Of a stretch of 64,000 nt of DNA, positions 9,750-19,756 are shown piece by piece; the first letter of the stretch is position 1; every line of letters starts with the position of its first letter. The position numbers were made by a program, and so were the translations under genes. Origin of the DNA: Cordylochernes scorpioides (lineage: Eukaryota > Arthropoda > Arachnida > Pseudoscorpiones > Chernetidae); the NCBI GenBank assembly GCA_030710605.1, contig CP092877.1, forward strand, positions 69,686,465 to 69,750,464, read 5' to 3'. Under the pieces are notes generated by a model. That model made no database searches. It saw only the letters and a list, made by a program, of their open reading frames with translations, and had not been told where the DNA came from.

Positions 9750-10742
9750 ATGGAGGAGCAAACCAACCCGTCCAACGATACAACCGAACAAACTATCCCC
9801 AAACAAGAGGCGACATTGGAAGAGGAGGAAACGTCGCCGCCCCAAGATACCTCCGCAGACCCACTGACACAGATCGCCGATGCCCTGAGTAAGTTACTGG
9901 TAGCCCGATCTCCTAGGGAGATAGACGTAAGTCCATACGATGGTACTTTTGAAGCCCAAAGCTTTTTCGACAACTTCGATGCCCAAGCAGACCGAACTGA
10001 ACTGACCTACACAGATCGCCTACGCAAATTACCCTGCTACCTACAAGGTAAGCCCCTCCAATATTTCCGAAGCCTACGGTTAGATAGGTTATATTATATT
10101 GAAGCCCGCCAGAGATTGATAGACTTATTCCCAGCAACGACAGAAGCGTCGTTTGCACGCTTTTTGGCAATCAAAATGACACCCCAAATGTCCCTAGAAG
10201 ACTACTACCAAAACAAAACTGTTATGGGTATGAAACTCGACCTACCCGCCGACATTTTAATTGAATCTCTGACCGACGGACTACCCGTCGCAGACCAGCG
10301 ATTAGTCGCAACTGTGCAGCCAAACACCATTAAGGAATGGTTCGACCTAGTGTCAAGAATAACTCAGTGTGCCACCAGTGCAGTGAACCAGCGCCAAGTA
10401 GACAAGGCTCCACACCCCACCTACCACAACCCACCACCGCGGTACAACAGCCAGCGGCCATCACGTGTAACATACCCAGTTACACCTCCCCCCTCGCCTT
10501 GCAAGTATTGCAATGCCATGCACTGGCACTCCCAGTGTGAACAACGGTTCCCACGGGACCAAACACGCCCAATCTACAGCGCCCGACCACACACAACCAC
10601 TGTACCAAAACGTGGTACCCACACCCAGCCCAAGGTCCAACCTCCGAGCCATGTTCCCCAAGTCCAAGCTGCAAGCCCAGACGACTCTGCAAGCCCCGCG
10701 AGCAGCTCAACGGTAGGAAAACCTGAAACTTATTTTCGTTGA
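9750..10742 (+). CDS. gag: Gag polyprotein, Gypsy element 1
   Basis: 330 residues, the structural protein that forms the retrotransposon particle and packages its RNA. The N-terminus is acidic (Glu/Thr-rich, residues 1-50). The middle (about 60-210) resembles the retrotransposon gag fold, with PYDGTFEAQSFFDNF and a helical region. A single zinc knuckle follows at residues 251-263, a C-X2-C-X3-H-X4-C variant with Trp after the His. The C-terminus is Pro/Gln-rich. The ATG at 9750 follows the LTR and leader closely and is the first good start in the frame. The TGA at 10740-10742 overlaps the upstream extension of the pol frame, which is +1 relative to gag. Confidence 0.88.
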   Translation: MEEQTNPSNDTTEQTIPKQEATLEEEETSPPQDTSADPLTQIADALSKLLVARSPREIDVSPYDGTFEAQSFFDNFDAQADRTELTYTDRLRKLPCYLQGKPLQYFRSLRLDRLYYIEARQRLIDLFPATTEASFARFLAIKMTPQMSLEDYYQNKTVMGMKLDLPADILIESLTDGLPVADQRLVATVQPNTIKEWFDLVSRITQCATSAVNQRQVDKAPHPTYHNPPPRYNSQRPSRVTYPVTPPPSPCKYCNAMHWHSQCEQRFPRDQTRPIYSARPHTTTVPKRGTHTQPKVQPPSHVPQVQAASPDDSASPASSSTVGKPETYFR

Positions 10743-13700
10743 ACGATTAATAATATGGACTGAATTGTCACCAAATGTAAACTTGCCCTTTTTAATAGAC
10801 ACGGGAGCATCTATAAACCTACTTAACTTAGATATTTTAAGAACCATAGAAAATAGATTACCATATAAAATTATTATCCATCAGTACAGTTTAACTATAA
10901 ATGCAATAGCCCACAATGTAAATACCCTTGGATATATTTTTTTAAAACTTAAAATCGGTAACCTCACCCAAAAACTAAAATTTTTTATAGTAGAAGCTTC
11001 ACTACCTTTTGGTATTTTATCTATTAATACCCTTAAAATATTTAAATTAATTATAGATTTTAATAATCTCCAAATTTATCAAAATAATGATGCTCTCCCA
11101 ACGAATGTCTATAAGTTCACCAAGTGCAAACAGGATTTATGTCCCACTCAACCGAGGGAAACTGATATGTTTACCACTTTCCCCTCGCACCAGTCCTGTT
11201 TACACGTGGCGGACTCTACTCCAATTATATGTTCACCCCCTATATCTCCTACCCATGATATTGAGATTTCTATACCTTCTAATGCGGCACCTCAGTTAGA
11301 ACATTGTCCACACGAACTCCACCGAATTCTATATGAATTCTCACAAGTGTTCTCTACTAATAAATACAATGTGCCCAAATTGAACATACCACCGGTAAAA
11401 ATCAATACCACCACAGATAAAATAATAGCATTACGCCCATATAGAGTGCCACTACACGACCAACAAGAAATACAAACCCAAATAGAACAAATGCTCCAAT
11501 ATGGAATCATTGCCCCGTCAGTTTCACCTTATGCCAGTCCCATAACGCTTGTTACCAAACGTGACCAAACGAAACGTTTCTGTATTGATTACAGAAAACT
11601 TAATGAAATCATCGCTCCAGACGTACATCCTTTACCTTTAATAGAAACCATTCTTGACAAATTGTCAAAAGCCAAATATTACTCTTCTGTAGATATAGCA
11701 TCCGCATATTGGCAAGTGGAAATAGAACCTAACTCACGTAATCTACTAGCTTTTGTGACGTTAGATAGTCAGTACGAATTTTGTAGACTTCCTTATGGAT
11801 TTAAAAATTCACCACAGATATACCATCGTGCCATAAACCAGGTCATGCAAAAATATAAACTAAATTTTGTTACCCATTACTTCGACGATTTCATTATTTT
11901 TTCTGACACCCTAGAGGATCATCTACAACACCTACAACAATTTCTAACAGTGTGTCAACACGAAAACATCAAACTTAATTATAATAAATGTTCATTTTTT
12001 AAAACAAAAATAGATTTCTTAGGATACACTGTTACCGCAGGTACTTATGCACCGCAGACGCGCAACCTTGATACCATAAATGCCATAAAACCACCTAACA
12101 ATCAAAAAACACTACAATCATTTTTAGGAGCAGTAAACGTTTATAATAAGTTTATAGCAGATTATGCCCGCTTACGAGCACCTTTAAATAAACTACTTAA
12201 AAAGGATGTAAAATGGAATTGGAACCCAGACTGTCAACAAGCTTTCACCACTCTCAAAGAGAGTTTAACCAGTAAACCAGTACTACACTTGTATCAAGTC
12301 GGTTTACCATGCCGCCTTTATTGCGACGCATCCACCCAAGGGATTGCCGGCATACTCAAACAGGTACACCCAGACGGACAAATACATCCTGTGCAATATT
12401 TTAGCCGCGCCCTTAGGGCACATGAGAGAAACTACACCGTTTCCGAACTCGAGTGCCTCGCCATCGTCGAAAGTGTAGACAAATTCCGAATATACCTCAC
12501 CGGTATAAAATTCACCATATACACAGACCACCAAGCTTTACAATGGCTTAAAACTATAAAAAATCCGTCAGGCCGACTATTTAGATGGAGCCTGAGACTA
12601 TCTACCTATAATTACGAAATACACTACATCAAAGGCAGTCAACAGTATGAGGCAGATTTACTCTCAAGAAACCCCTTTGTAGGATTTATCAGTACTGATA
12701 TTATAAAACAGCATCAACCAACAGCCTCCCCCTTCAACATTGATACAAACGGCTTACATACCATTACACGAAAAGGTGTAACTAAAATAATAATTCCCGA
12801 AACCCTGCAACATACTCTCATGAACAAAGTTCACCAAGAATATAACCACCCAGGCATCTCTCAGATGACCCGCATAATTACTACCCAGTACTACTGGAAA
12901 GGTATCTCTAAATCTATAGAAAAATTTGTCAGGTCGTGTCACACCTGCCAAATCATTAAAAGGCCCAAAGGTAAACCCTATGGTGCCCTCGGACAAATTC
13001 CACCACCTCAACAACCATTCGACTTAATCTCTATAGATACCATAGCTGGATTTTCGAAATATGGACACTCCAAGACCTATCTACACGTAATAGTGGATCA
13101 TTTAACGCGATATGCTTGGACCTTTCCATCGAAGTCCACCAGTACCCTAACGTACATTCAAACCCTCAAGACTGTACTACAACAAGGATCTCCAAAACGT
13201 CTGTTATCTGACAGAGCGCCCGCTTTTACCTCAGAAAAATTCCGTAAATTTCTAATAATGCATGGTATACAACCTTTACTAACTACCAGCAATAACCCAC
13301 AAGCAAACGGTTTAATAGAACGCTTAAATGCGACCATTACAGGCAAGCTCAGACTAGCTTATCTAGAAAATCCAAAAGCTTCCTGGACTCAACTAGTTAA
13401 ACGCGTCACTCAGACGTACAATAACACACCCCATTCTGTCACAAGTTTTCCACCTACCTACTTAATGTTCAATGTTATCCCCCCAGATCTAAGAACTCAT
13501 CTTAACCCATATCCCGAGATAAATATAGCTCGAGAGATAGCAAGCTCTCGTACTCAAAATAAACATAAAAAAGATAAAGAAACATTTGATAAGCAGCACA
13601 GAACACCACATTTCGAAGAGAATGATCTTGTTTTGGTAAAAAATTACAGACATCCCGACACAGGTAAATTAGCACCATATTTTACGGGACCCCACAAAAT

Positions 13701-13992
13701 AATTGAAATAATCTCACCCAATGTCGTTCGAATAGATCGCCCAAATCAGCCCCTGAATAGAGATAGTGACACCATACATGTCAATAAATTAAAATATTAC
13801 ACAGAGGATGTGTTGTACATAACACCTCCACAGCCCCGATTCGTTCAACACCCACAGCGATTGCCTCAAGATGTATATTTCATTGAATTCAATCATTTGA
13901 CTCCAGATATCTTTGAAACACAATTATTCCGAATTATACCGCCTACAAGCTCACAGCCTTTTTTACATTTAAATCCCAGTATTTTCAATTAG
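10717..13992 (+). CDS. pol: Pol polyprotein, Gypsy element 1
   Basis: An open frame running from just after a TAG at 10714-10716, so it overlaps the gag end by 26 nt; no AUG is needed if it is made by frameshift. Domains, numbered from the TTG at 10765: protease LIDTGAS (Asp12); reverse transcriptase with SVDIASAYWQVEI and YFDD (Asp374, Asp375); RNase H (CDAST, Asp521, then SELECLA and YTDHQAL); integrase zinc finger HH-CC (about 690-730, ending CHTCQ); integrase core with Asp758, Asp816 and Glu852, a D-X57-D-X35-E spacing; and a C-terminal GPY/F-type module (PYFTGPHKI). All catalytic residues are present and the frame is unbroken, so this copy may still be active. Confidence 0.93.
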   Translation, partial: ENLKLIFVERLIIWTELSPNVNLPFLIDTGASINLLNLDILRTIENRLPYKIIIHQYSLTINAIAHNVNTLGYIFLKLKIGNLTQKLKFFIVEASLPFGILSINTLKIFKLIIDFNNLQIYQNNDALPTNVYKFTKCKQDLCPTQPRETDMFTTFPSHQSCLHVADSTPIICSPPISPTHDIEISIPSNAAPQLEHCPHELHRILYEFSQVFSTNKYNVPKLNIPPVKINTTTDKIIALRPYRVPLHDQQEIQTQIEQMLQYGIIAPSVSPYASPITLVTKRDQTKRFCIDYRKLNEIIAPDVHPLPLIETILDKLSKAKYYSSVDIASAYWQVEIEPNSRNLLAFVTLDSQYEFCRLPYGFKNSPQIYHRAINQVMQKYKLNFVTHYFDDFIIFSDTLEDHLQHLQQFLTVCQHENIKLNYNKCSFFKTKIDFLGYTVTAGTYAPQTRNLDTINAIKPPNNQKTLQSFLGAVNVYNKFIADYARLRAPLNKLLKKDVKWNWNPDCQQAFTTLKESLTSKPVLHLYQVGLPCRLYCDASTQGIAGILKQVHPDGQIHPVQYFSRALRAHERNYTVSELECLAIVESVDKFRIYLTGIKFTIYTDHQALQWLKTIKNPSGRLFRWSLRLSTYNYEIHYIKGSQQYEADLLSRNPFVGFISTDIIKQHQPTASPFNIDTNGLHTITRKGVTKIIIPETLQHTLMNKVHQEYNHPGISQMTRIITTQYYWKGISKSIEKFVRSCHTCQIIKRPKGKPYGALGQIPPPQQPFDLISIDTIAGFSKYGHSKTYLHVIVDHLTRYAWTFPSKSTSTLTYIQTLKTVLQQGSPKRLLSDRAPAFTSEKFRKFLIMHGIQPLLTTSNNPQANGLIERLNATITGKLRLAYLENPKASWTQLVKRVTQTYNNTPHSVTSFPPTYLMFNVIPPDLRTHLNPYPEINIAREIASSRTQNKHKKDKETFDKQHRTPHFEENDLVLVKNYRHPDTGKLAPYFTGPHKIIEIISPNVVRIDRPNQPLNRDSDTIHVNKLKYYTEDVLYITPPQPRFVQHPQRLPQDVYFIEFNHLTPDIFETQLFRIIPPTSSQPFLHLNPSIFN

Positions 13993-16252
13993 GTCAGGAA
14001 ACAATTACCAGAGTGGAGGCAGAGAGATTTTCCCATAGCCAGCAGAATGACTCATCGCACCGCCAGCAAAAACAAGCAACCCAGCTGAAATGGACACCAG
14101 TTGCAGCGGCGTCAGGTTAACATGACACCTCCAATTTCAGTAGGCCTGTATCTTTGGCACAGCAGAATGCTAGATTTTCGTGTCCAAATAACCTACCAGA
14201 TTAAAACGGATAGGAAAGTTATATAAAATTCCTTTTATAGCAAATCTTATTTTTATAAGGTTATCGATCCTTTAAATGACATCATATGAGACGCCATATT
14301 ATACCATCGTAAAAAGACGATTAAATCCCCAAAATGGCACCCATCGCCACGACAATGTTCCAATCTTCAACACTCTTCACTGTCAATTATACAATTATAT
14401 GGCTTTTAGGTACGCTTTTAATATGAACAAACACAACATTACCGGCTCTTTCGTTAGGAATAAAAAAGAATTTAACCTCTCATTTCTCCATAGGTAACGC
14501 AATGTTACATGGAAAAAAGATCTGTTAAATTAATAGTTTAAATGATTTTTTCCCAAGCGTAACAAGCCGGCGTTTGGGTAGGCTCACCTAAAAATTTTGC
14601 AGACCAAACTGCATAAAACGCTCTGCAATCTTTTTAGCGCCTAAGACATGCACTACACACTTCATGTATCCAAAGTCCCCATCTTCCACTACACTACATC
14701 ATTTTTAGGGATCAAGATCGCTCCCCGTCTGGTCTCACATAATATAATCGGGAAGATCTGGCAAAGACCAACTTCTCAGACCGGACCAAAGCGACATAGG
14801 GCCACATTGCCTCCCCATAGGTCAAACTAAAGACACCAATAATCTTGGACCTACACCTAGACATTGTGTGAATATGTTCCTTTCTTTTTTTTCAGGAACG
14901 AATATTTTTTGTTTTCTTTTAACTTTTCTTCAAAAGAGACATTTTTTGCTCCATTTGTTACTACTTAACATTTATCTAATCATTAATAACCTTTAATTAT
15001 ATTATATTCTTTTTGTATAAAATCTTGAATAATTATTTTTATTTTTATTTTTTTTACTTTTCAATTATAATCAAATTTTTATTCCAACATTATTTTAACA
15101 ACTTTATTGTAACAATTTTATTCTTCATGATATTATTTTAGTATGGCAAAACATTTAATTCTTTCAATAATCATTTTTAATTCATTATTATATCTTTTAT
15201 ATATTACTAATTCTAATTATTATATCTTTTATATTTTGCTAATTCATTATTATGTCTTTTGTATATTACATGTTTGATTTTATCCCCTTATACTGTTGTT
15301 ATCCGCAATCATATTTCTATCTTTTTATTCACTATATTTTTGTTTAAATAACTTTATTATATGACAATGTTTATCATCAACTATCGAGCATCTACAACAA
15401 TCGTTTTCAACAATCATATTCTTTAACTAATTCCCTATACTTTCTCACTACCTATTTCAGCCATTGCTAGAAACGACAGCACTGCTTGACAATTTTTCTT
15501 TTGATTTCGTAATTCAACAAACTCTTTGAAAACACCGTTCCCCAGAAGTACAAGTCTCGACTTTTGGTCTGAACACGTTTCAAAAGTTTATTTCAATCAT
15601 CCGCAGAGCACATCACCAACGCATGCACAAAGCGTTCACTTTTTTCAATTTTCAATTTTTTTCAGCACTAGCGGACCACAATCAACCTTTGATTTCAAGT
15701 CAAGTCAGACCACCTACTGTCGCTACAACAATTCTACGTATCGCATGGCTCTACCATCCCTTTCAAGCATATTAATTCTTTTCTTCAACATCTTTTCAAC
15801 CAATAACCCTACAATTGTGACAAAGCACTGTAACCTTATACAGGATCACAGGTGAAACATTGCCTAGGAAGACGCACAAGTCTATATCCTCGCTTTGCAC
15901 CTGGATCTCAGTATTTGATTGTCTGTGTAACACTTACAATTGCATATTCTTCAACCCTAACCCTTTCCAACGCCCGCCAACAATCTTTTAGAACATCATT
16001 TTTTATCATCATTATTTATTAGCAAACAAAGGTTTTATCTACAGTTCTCTTTTATAATGAATATCATAACTTTTAAATTAAACATAAGTTTTATTTTAAT
16101 AATTTTCAGATATATCCAAATAAACATCTTGTTATAGCCCTTTTTCCCTCACAGTTTTAATTAATTAAAAGAAATTTTAATTACTTACCTGTGTTAGAGA
16201 GGCTTTACCCGCTTAAACCCGGATAAACCCTTTCACTCACGGGGCCCATCTA
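13993..16252 (+). other. Long untranslated 3' region of Gypsy element 1
   Basis: 2.26 kb between the pol stop and the 3' LTR. It is AT-rich, with only short ORFs (73, 60 and 109 residues) that show no envelope features such as a signal peptide, furin site or membrane anchor. The bases just before the 3' LTR (ggggcccatcta) are not a convincing polypurine tract. Confidence 0.7.
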
Positions 16253-17063
16253 TGATAATTTAAACCAATAACCCTATATTATGTAATACGTATAACAAAA
16301 TTGTCATGTTGTATATAGAACTAATTATAAACTATAACTAATTATACGCATAATTGACATGTCTCCTTGCATCACCCTATGTAATGTTCTGAAGATGAAT
16401 AAATAAAACTATATAATAGATTAAAAAATAAGTTAAAAGCAAGATTGAGAGATTTACAAAGTAACTTCTAAAGATAGATTGGGAGCCGACAGCCAGGCGC
16501 CATTCTCGAGTAACAGAGACACGTGTGACACGTGTATGACCCAATTCTCTTGGTCGGAGGCGTAGTATAAAAACGCCCGCGTAGCAACAGCCAGTTCAGT
16601 TCTAGTCAGTTCCGGTCAGCGTCACCCCTTATCGCCGGTTGTCACCAACTCATCGACCATGTAAAACAGTAAGAAATCTTCTATCTCCATCTTGCTTTTG
16701 GCTCGACTTTTTATCTATTCAAGGAACTTTCTTTCAACTGTGTCGCTTCGTTTTGTGTGTGTGGACATTCCCCAGCTTTTCCACTCTGCCTCGACCACGA
16801 CTGCCTGTACTTTGTGAGAACTGTTAAAGGTCCTACAAGGTGCAGAGAGGTACTGGAAAACTCTCCACCCCTGACTGTCCCTCGCGGTTACTACAGGTTT
16901 GACCCTCGGTTGCCACAACTTATAGCGAGAGTCGACGAGGTTCTACAACAGGCTTACCAAACCCCAACGCATTATTACAGCTAGTCGACAGGATCTCAAC
17001 CTATTATTACAGAGAGTCGACAGGATCCCTAATCACAGATAAGGATCTCAACACATTATTACA
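16253..17063 (+). repeat. 3' LTR of Gypsy element 1
   Basis: 811 bp, the same length as the 5' LTR and nearly identical, including the TATA box (16566-16573) and the E-boxes. The one difference noticed is at about 17052. It ends ...attattaca and runs into an AT microsatellite. Confidence 0.9.
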
Positions 17064-17870
17064 TATATATATATTAATAAAATGGAAATTTCATAAGTGG
17101 GCATCACTAAAAACTTTCGTTACAAATGCATCAATTTCAACCAAGTTTTCAACATTTATGTAAAACGAGATGGAGTAGGCTTTGCTTAACATCAAAATAT
17201 ATTTCCTAACATTAACATTGTAACTTTGCTGTTATAGATTAAATACAAAAATAAAATTCAACAGAGATAATTTTTTTATATACTAGCTAATAATCTCAAT
17301 CTATTCCAGCAGAGCTTAGGTAGTCTATTGTCCTCCATTTTTTTGTAATCTAATGAAATATTTCATAATTAATTTGATCGTTGTAAGAGTCAGATATTCT
17401 GCCTGTTCCTAGCCTTACAATTTACCCTGGGGTATATATATGTAATGTTCCTCTCTCTTCGATTAAATAAATAAATATGCTTTATTAAATTAATAAACTA
17501 ATTTTTATTATATATATTTTTAATGTCAAACGTACACTTTTTAAATAGATTCATAACAACAACAATAATTACAGTGCTGCCAAATCCAAACAATCAAAAA
17601 TAAATTAATTAAACAGAGTATATTATAATATTATTATAAGGTATATTACAATATATCTTGGTAGATTCAGAAAGTTTTTGATAAACGCATTCTGTATTTG
17701 GTCTATAATATCAGTATTGTCCCAGGCCCACACATGGAGTCGCTTCTAGGTGGGCGCTTCTTAATTGGTAAAGCTCGGCTTGTCACCGACCCGAGTCCTC
17801 TAGTTTGCAGAGATGGTCAATAGATGGCGCTCAATTCTAGCGTCTATTTTGATGGGAGAGCCGACCATTA
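17064..17870. other. AT-rich intergenic DNA
   Basis: I see no gene. A weak tRNA-like stretch near 17750-17800 (ttaattggtaaagctcgg) may be an eroded SINE head. Confidence 0.4.
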
Positions 17871-17895
17871 TTTTTATAGATTATCTAATTTAATA

Positions 17896-18184
17896 CAACA
17901 ACAACAACAACAAAAGGCTTTTATTAGGGCCCATTGCCCTGTATGGATTCGCCATACAACAACAAATAATACAGCAATTCCCTCCCTTTCCCCATGTAAA
18001 CGTGAGCCTTTGTTTGAAAAGGGATTTATTTACACATCTGTTCTAAAACTTTCCTCACTATCTCTTTTGTGTATGAATCTATTTACAATTGATCTGTAGG
18101 AATTATAGAGTTCTATTGCTATATATTTTCCTTTCTGAAATAGTTCTCAGCGTCTTCAGTGGGTTGCTAAATCTCCAGAAGGTG
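17896..18184 (-). mobile_element. LINE 3' fragment, family 2
   Basis: A 289-bp minus-strand insertion with a (GTT)n tail, flanked by a 25-bp direct repeat (17871-17895 and 18185-18209, beginning tttttatagattatc). The body matches the plus-strand copy at 25429-25718. The end block 'tagggcccattgccctgta' is the family 2 counterpart of the family 1 tail. Confidence 0.85.
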
Positions 18185-18209
18185 TTTTTATAGATTATCT
18201 AATTTAATA

Positions 18210-19756
18210 ATGATTTCATGGATGTTACACAGTATATACCACAAATGATAAAGAATAATTTTGAATAGAGATCAGTACCAGACACATATATTAAGAGAAA
18301 AATAGTAAAAAGGTGAAATTGTACTGGATTCAGGTAGATAAATCAAGAAAAAGGCATCTCCTGATTATGAATCTAAAAGTTGCCGATGGCCTGTTTCTTA
18401 ATATGGCTACAATACTAGGGCGTTTCCATATAAGATCTGAATTACATATAATGGCATACTCTCTTCCACAGGGCCTGAGGATGTCCTTTTTTTCAAAGGA
18501 CAGTTGACATCCGAAGGGGGAGGATGAACGTTGGAATTTCACATACCAGGGGCCTCATCGTCGTTAGTCCAGATACCCGAGACTATACATTCCAGCGACT
18601 CGAGACCCCGGGATCTGTCAACACCCCCCCCCCCCATTTTTGCGCCCCTGGGAGATCTTCCCCTTGGCTAGCTTGGGGGAAGAGTTTTGGCGTGCTGTGG
18701 CACTGCGTAATCCTCGAAATGCTTCTATATCCTATATTATCTGATATTTTATCTTCCCAAATATAATTTTAGCTGCTTAAGTTCTATATTTGTTTATCTC
18801 TATATCACACACTATTCCTATGATGGTAACGACGCTGTTACCGAAACGCTACACATGTATATTATAGTAAGGAAATTTTTACTAAGTCACATCTTACATC
18901 TTTTTCCATTTATCCAACTGAACCCAACAATGGAACTCAACAGAGAAAGATGATTTTTAAAACACTTGAAAGAATGTGTATACAATAGCAATTCTATTTT
19001 CTACATATTCTCGGTTGTTGTCCCCTTTCTTGGTTATTTAAAGGAAAAAGATAAAATAATAATAATTTCACATTTTTATTTTATTAAATGCTCTTTACCA
19101 ATAATTCTCTGGTCTAAGATTGCCATTTGGCGTTCAATAATAAGACTAAAATGTTATTTCAAAAACGTGGCAAAAATGCTAAAAATATTCGCAGTTTTAT
19201 TAATTTTTAAAGTTTGCATCCCAATTTTCGATCTACCTGTCACAAAGACCTTTATTATAGCATTTAAAGTATAGCGAATTCATTACAGAGTTTGCGAAGA
19301 AAAAAATAAAACTATTTAATGAGATAATGCATAATCTCATACACCAATTTGTATTATAAGTGAGAGGAAACTAAAAGGTGAAATTAAATTTTAAAAAAAA
19401 TCATTAATATGATACATTTCTATGCCTGATAATGAAATGTCTATGAAACTGAATATTTGAAAATATGCAACACGTGCTAAAACATTATAAGCTATGGACT
19501 TATAAATATATTTATGGATAACTTTTAACTAATATATATTTGAATAAAATTAATAAAAATTAGAATTATTTTAAATTCTCTCATTAATAGAGATACTCGT
19601 CAGAAAATAATATCATTTCTAAAACAATAATAATAATGCTCTGTATGTGAAAATAAAATATGATTTGACCATTTTAAAAATCCGGCAACCTTTGTAATGT
19701 TTTCATTTTAAATATTCGTTGTGTTCATTCTTTTATTTTAAATAATATAAATAAAG
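18210..19756. other. Intergenic DNA upstream of Nup93
   Basis: Mostly AT-rich. An E-like repeat half (gtgaaattgtactggattca) sits at about 18313-18400 and resembles 62464-62545. A GC-rich patch with a C13 run lies at 18590-18680. No TATA box or clear promoter is visible directly upstream of the Nup93 ATG. Confidence 0.4.

Larger units (their letters stand above)
8855..17063 (+). mobile_element. Ty3/Gypsy LTR retrotransposon, full length
   Basis: An 8209-bp element with two 811-bp LTRs (8855-9665, 16253-17063), both TG...CA. They differ at only one position that I can see, near the 3' end (ctcaaaac versus ctcaacac), so the insertion is recent. A 4-bp TATA target duplication (8851-8854, 17064-17067) fits but lies in an AT dinucleotide run, so it is weak evidence alone. 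It encodes gag and pol in different frames and has 2.26 kb of apparently non-coding DNA between pol and the 3' LTR. The order protease, RT, RNase H, integrase marks it as Ty3/Gypsy. Confidence 0.93.

Noticed and set aside
13993..16252. An envelope gene in Gypsy element 1
   Set aside because: ORFs are short, in different frames, and lack a signal peptide, cleavage site or transmembrane anchor.
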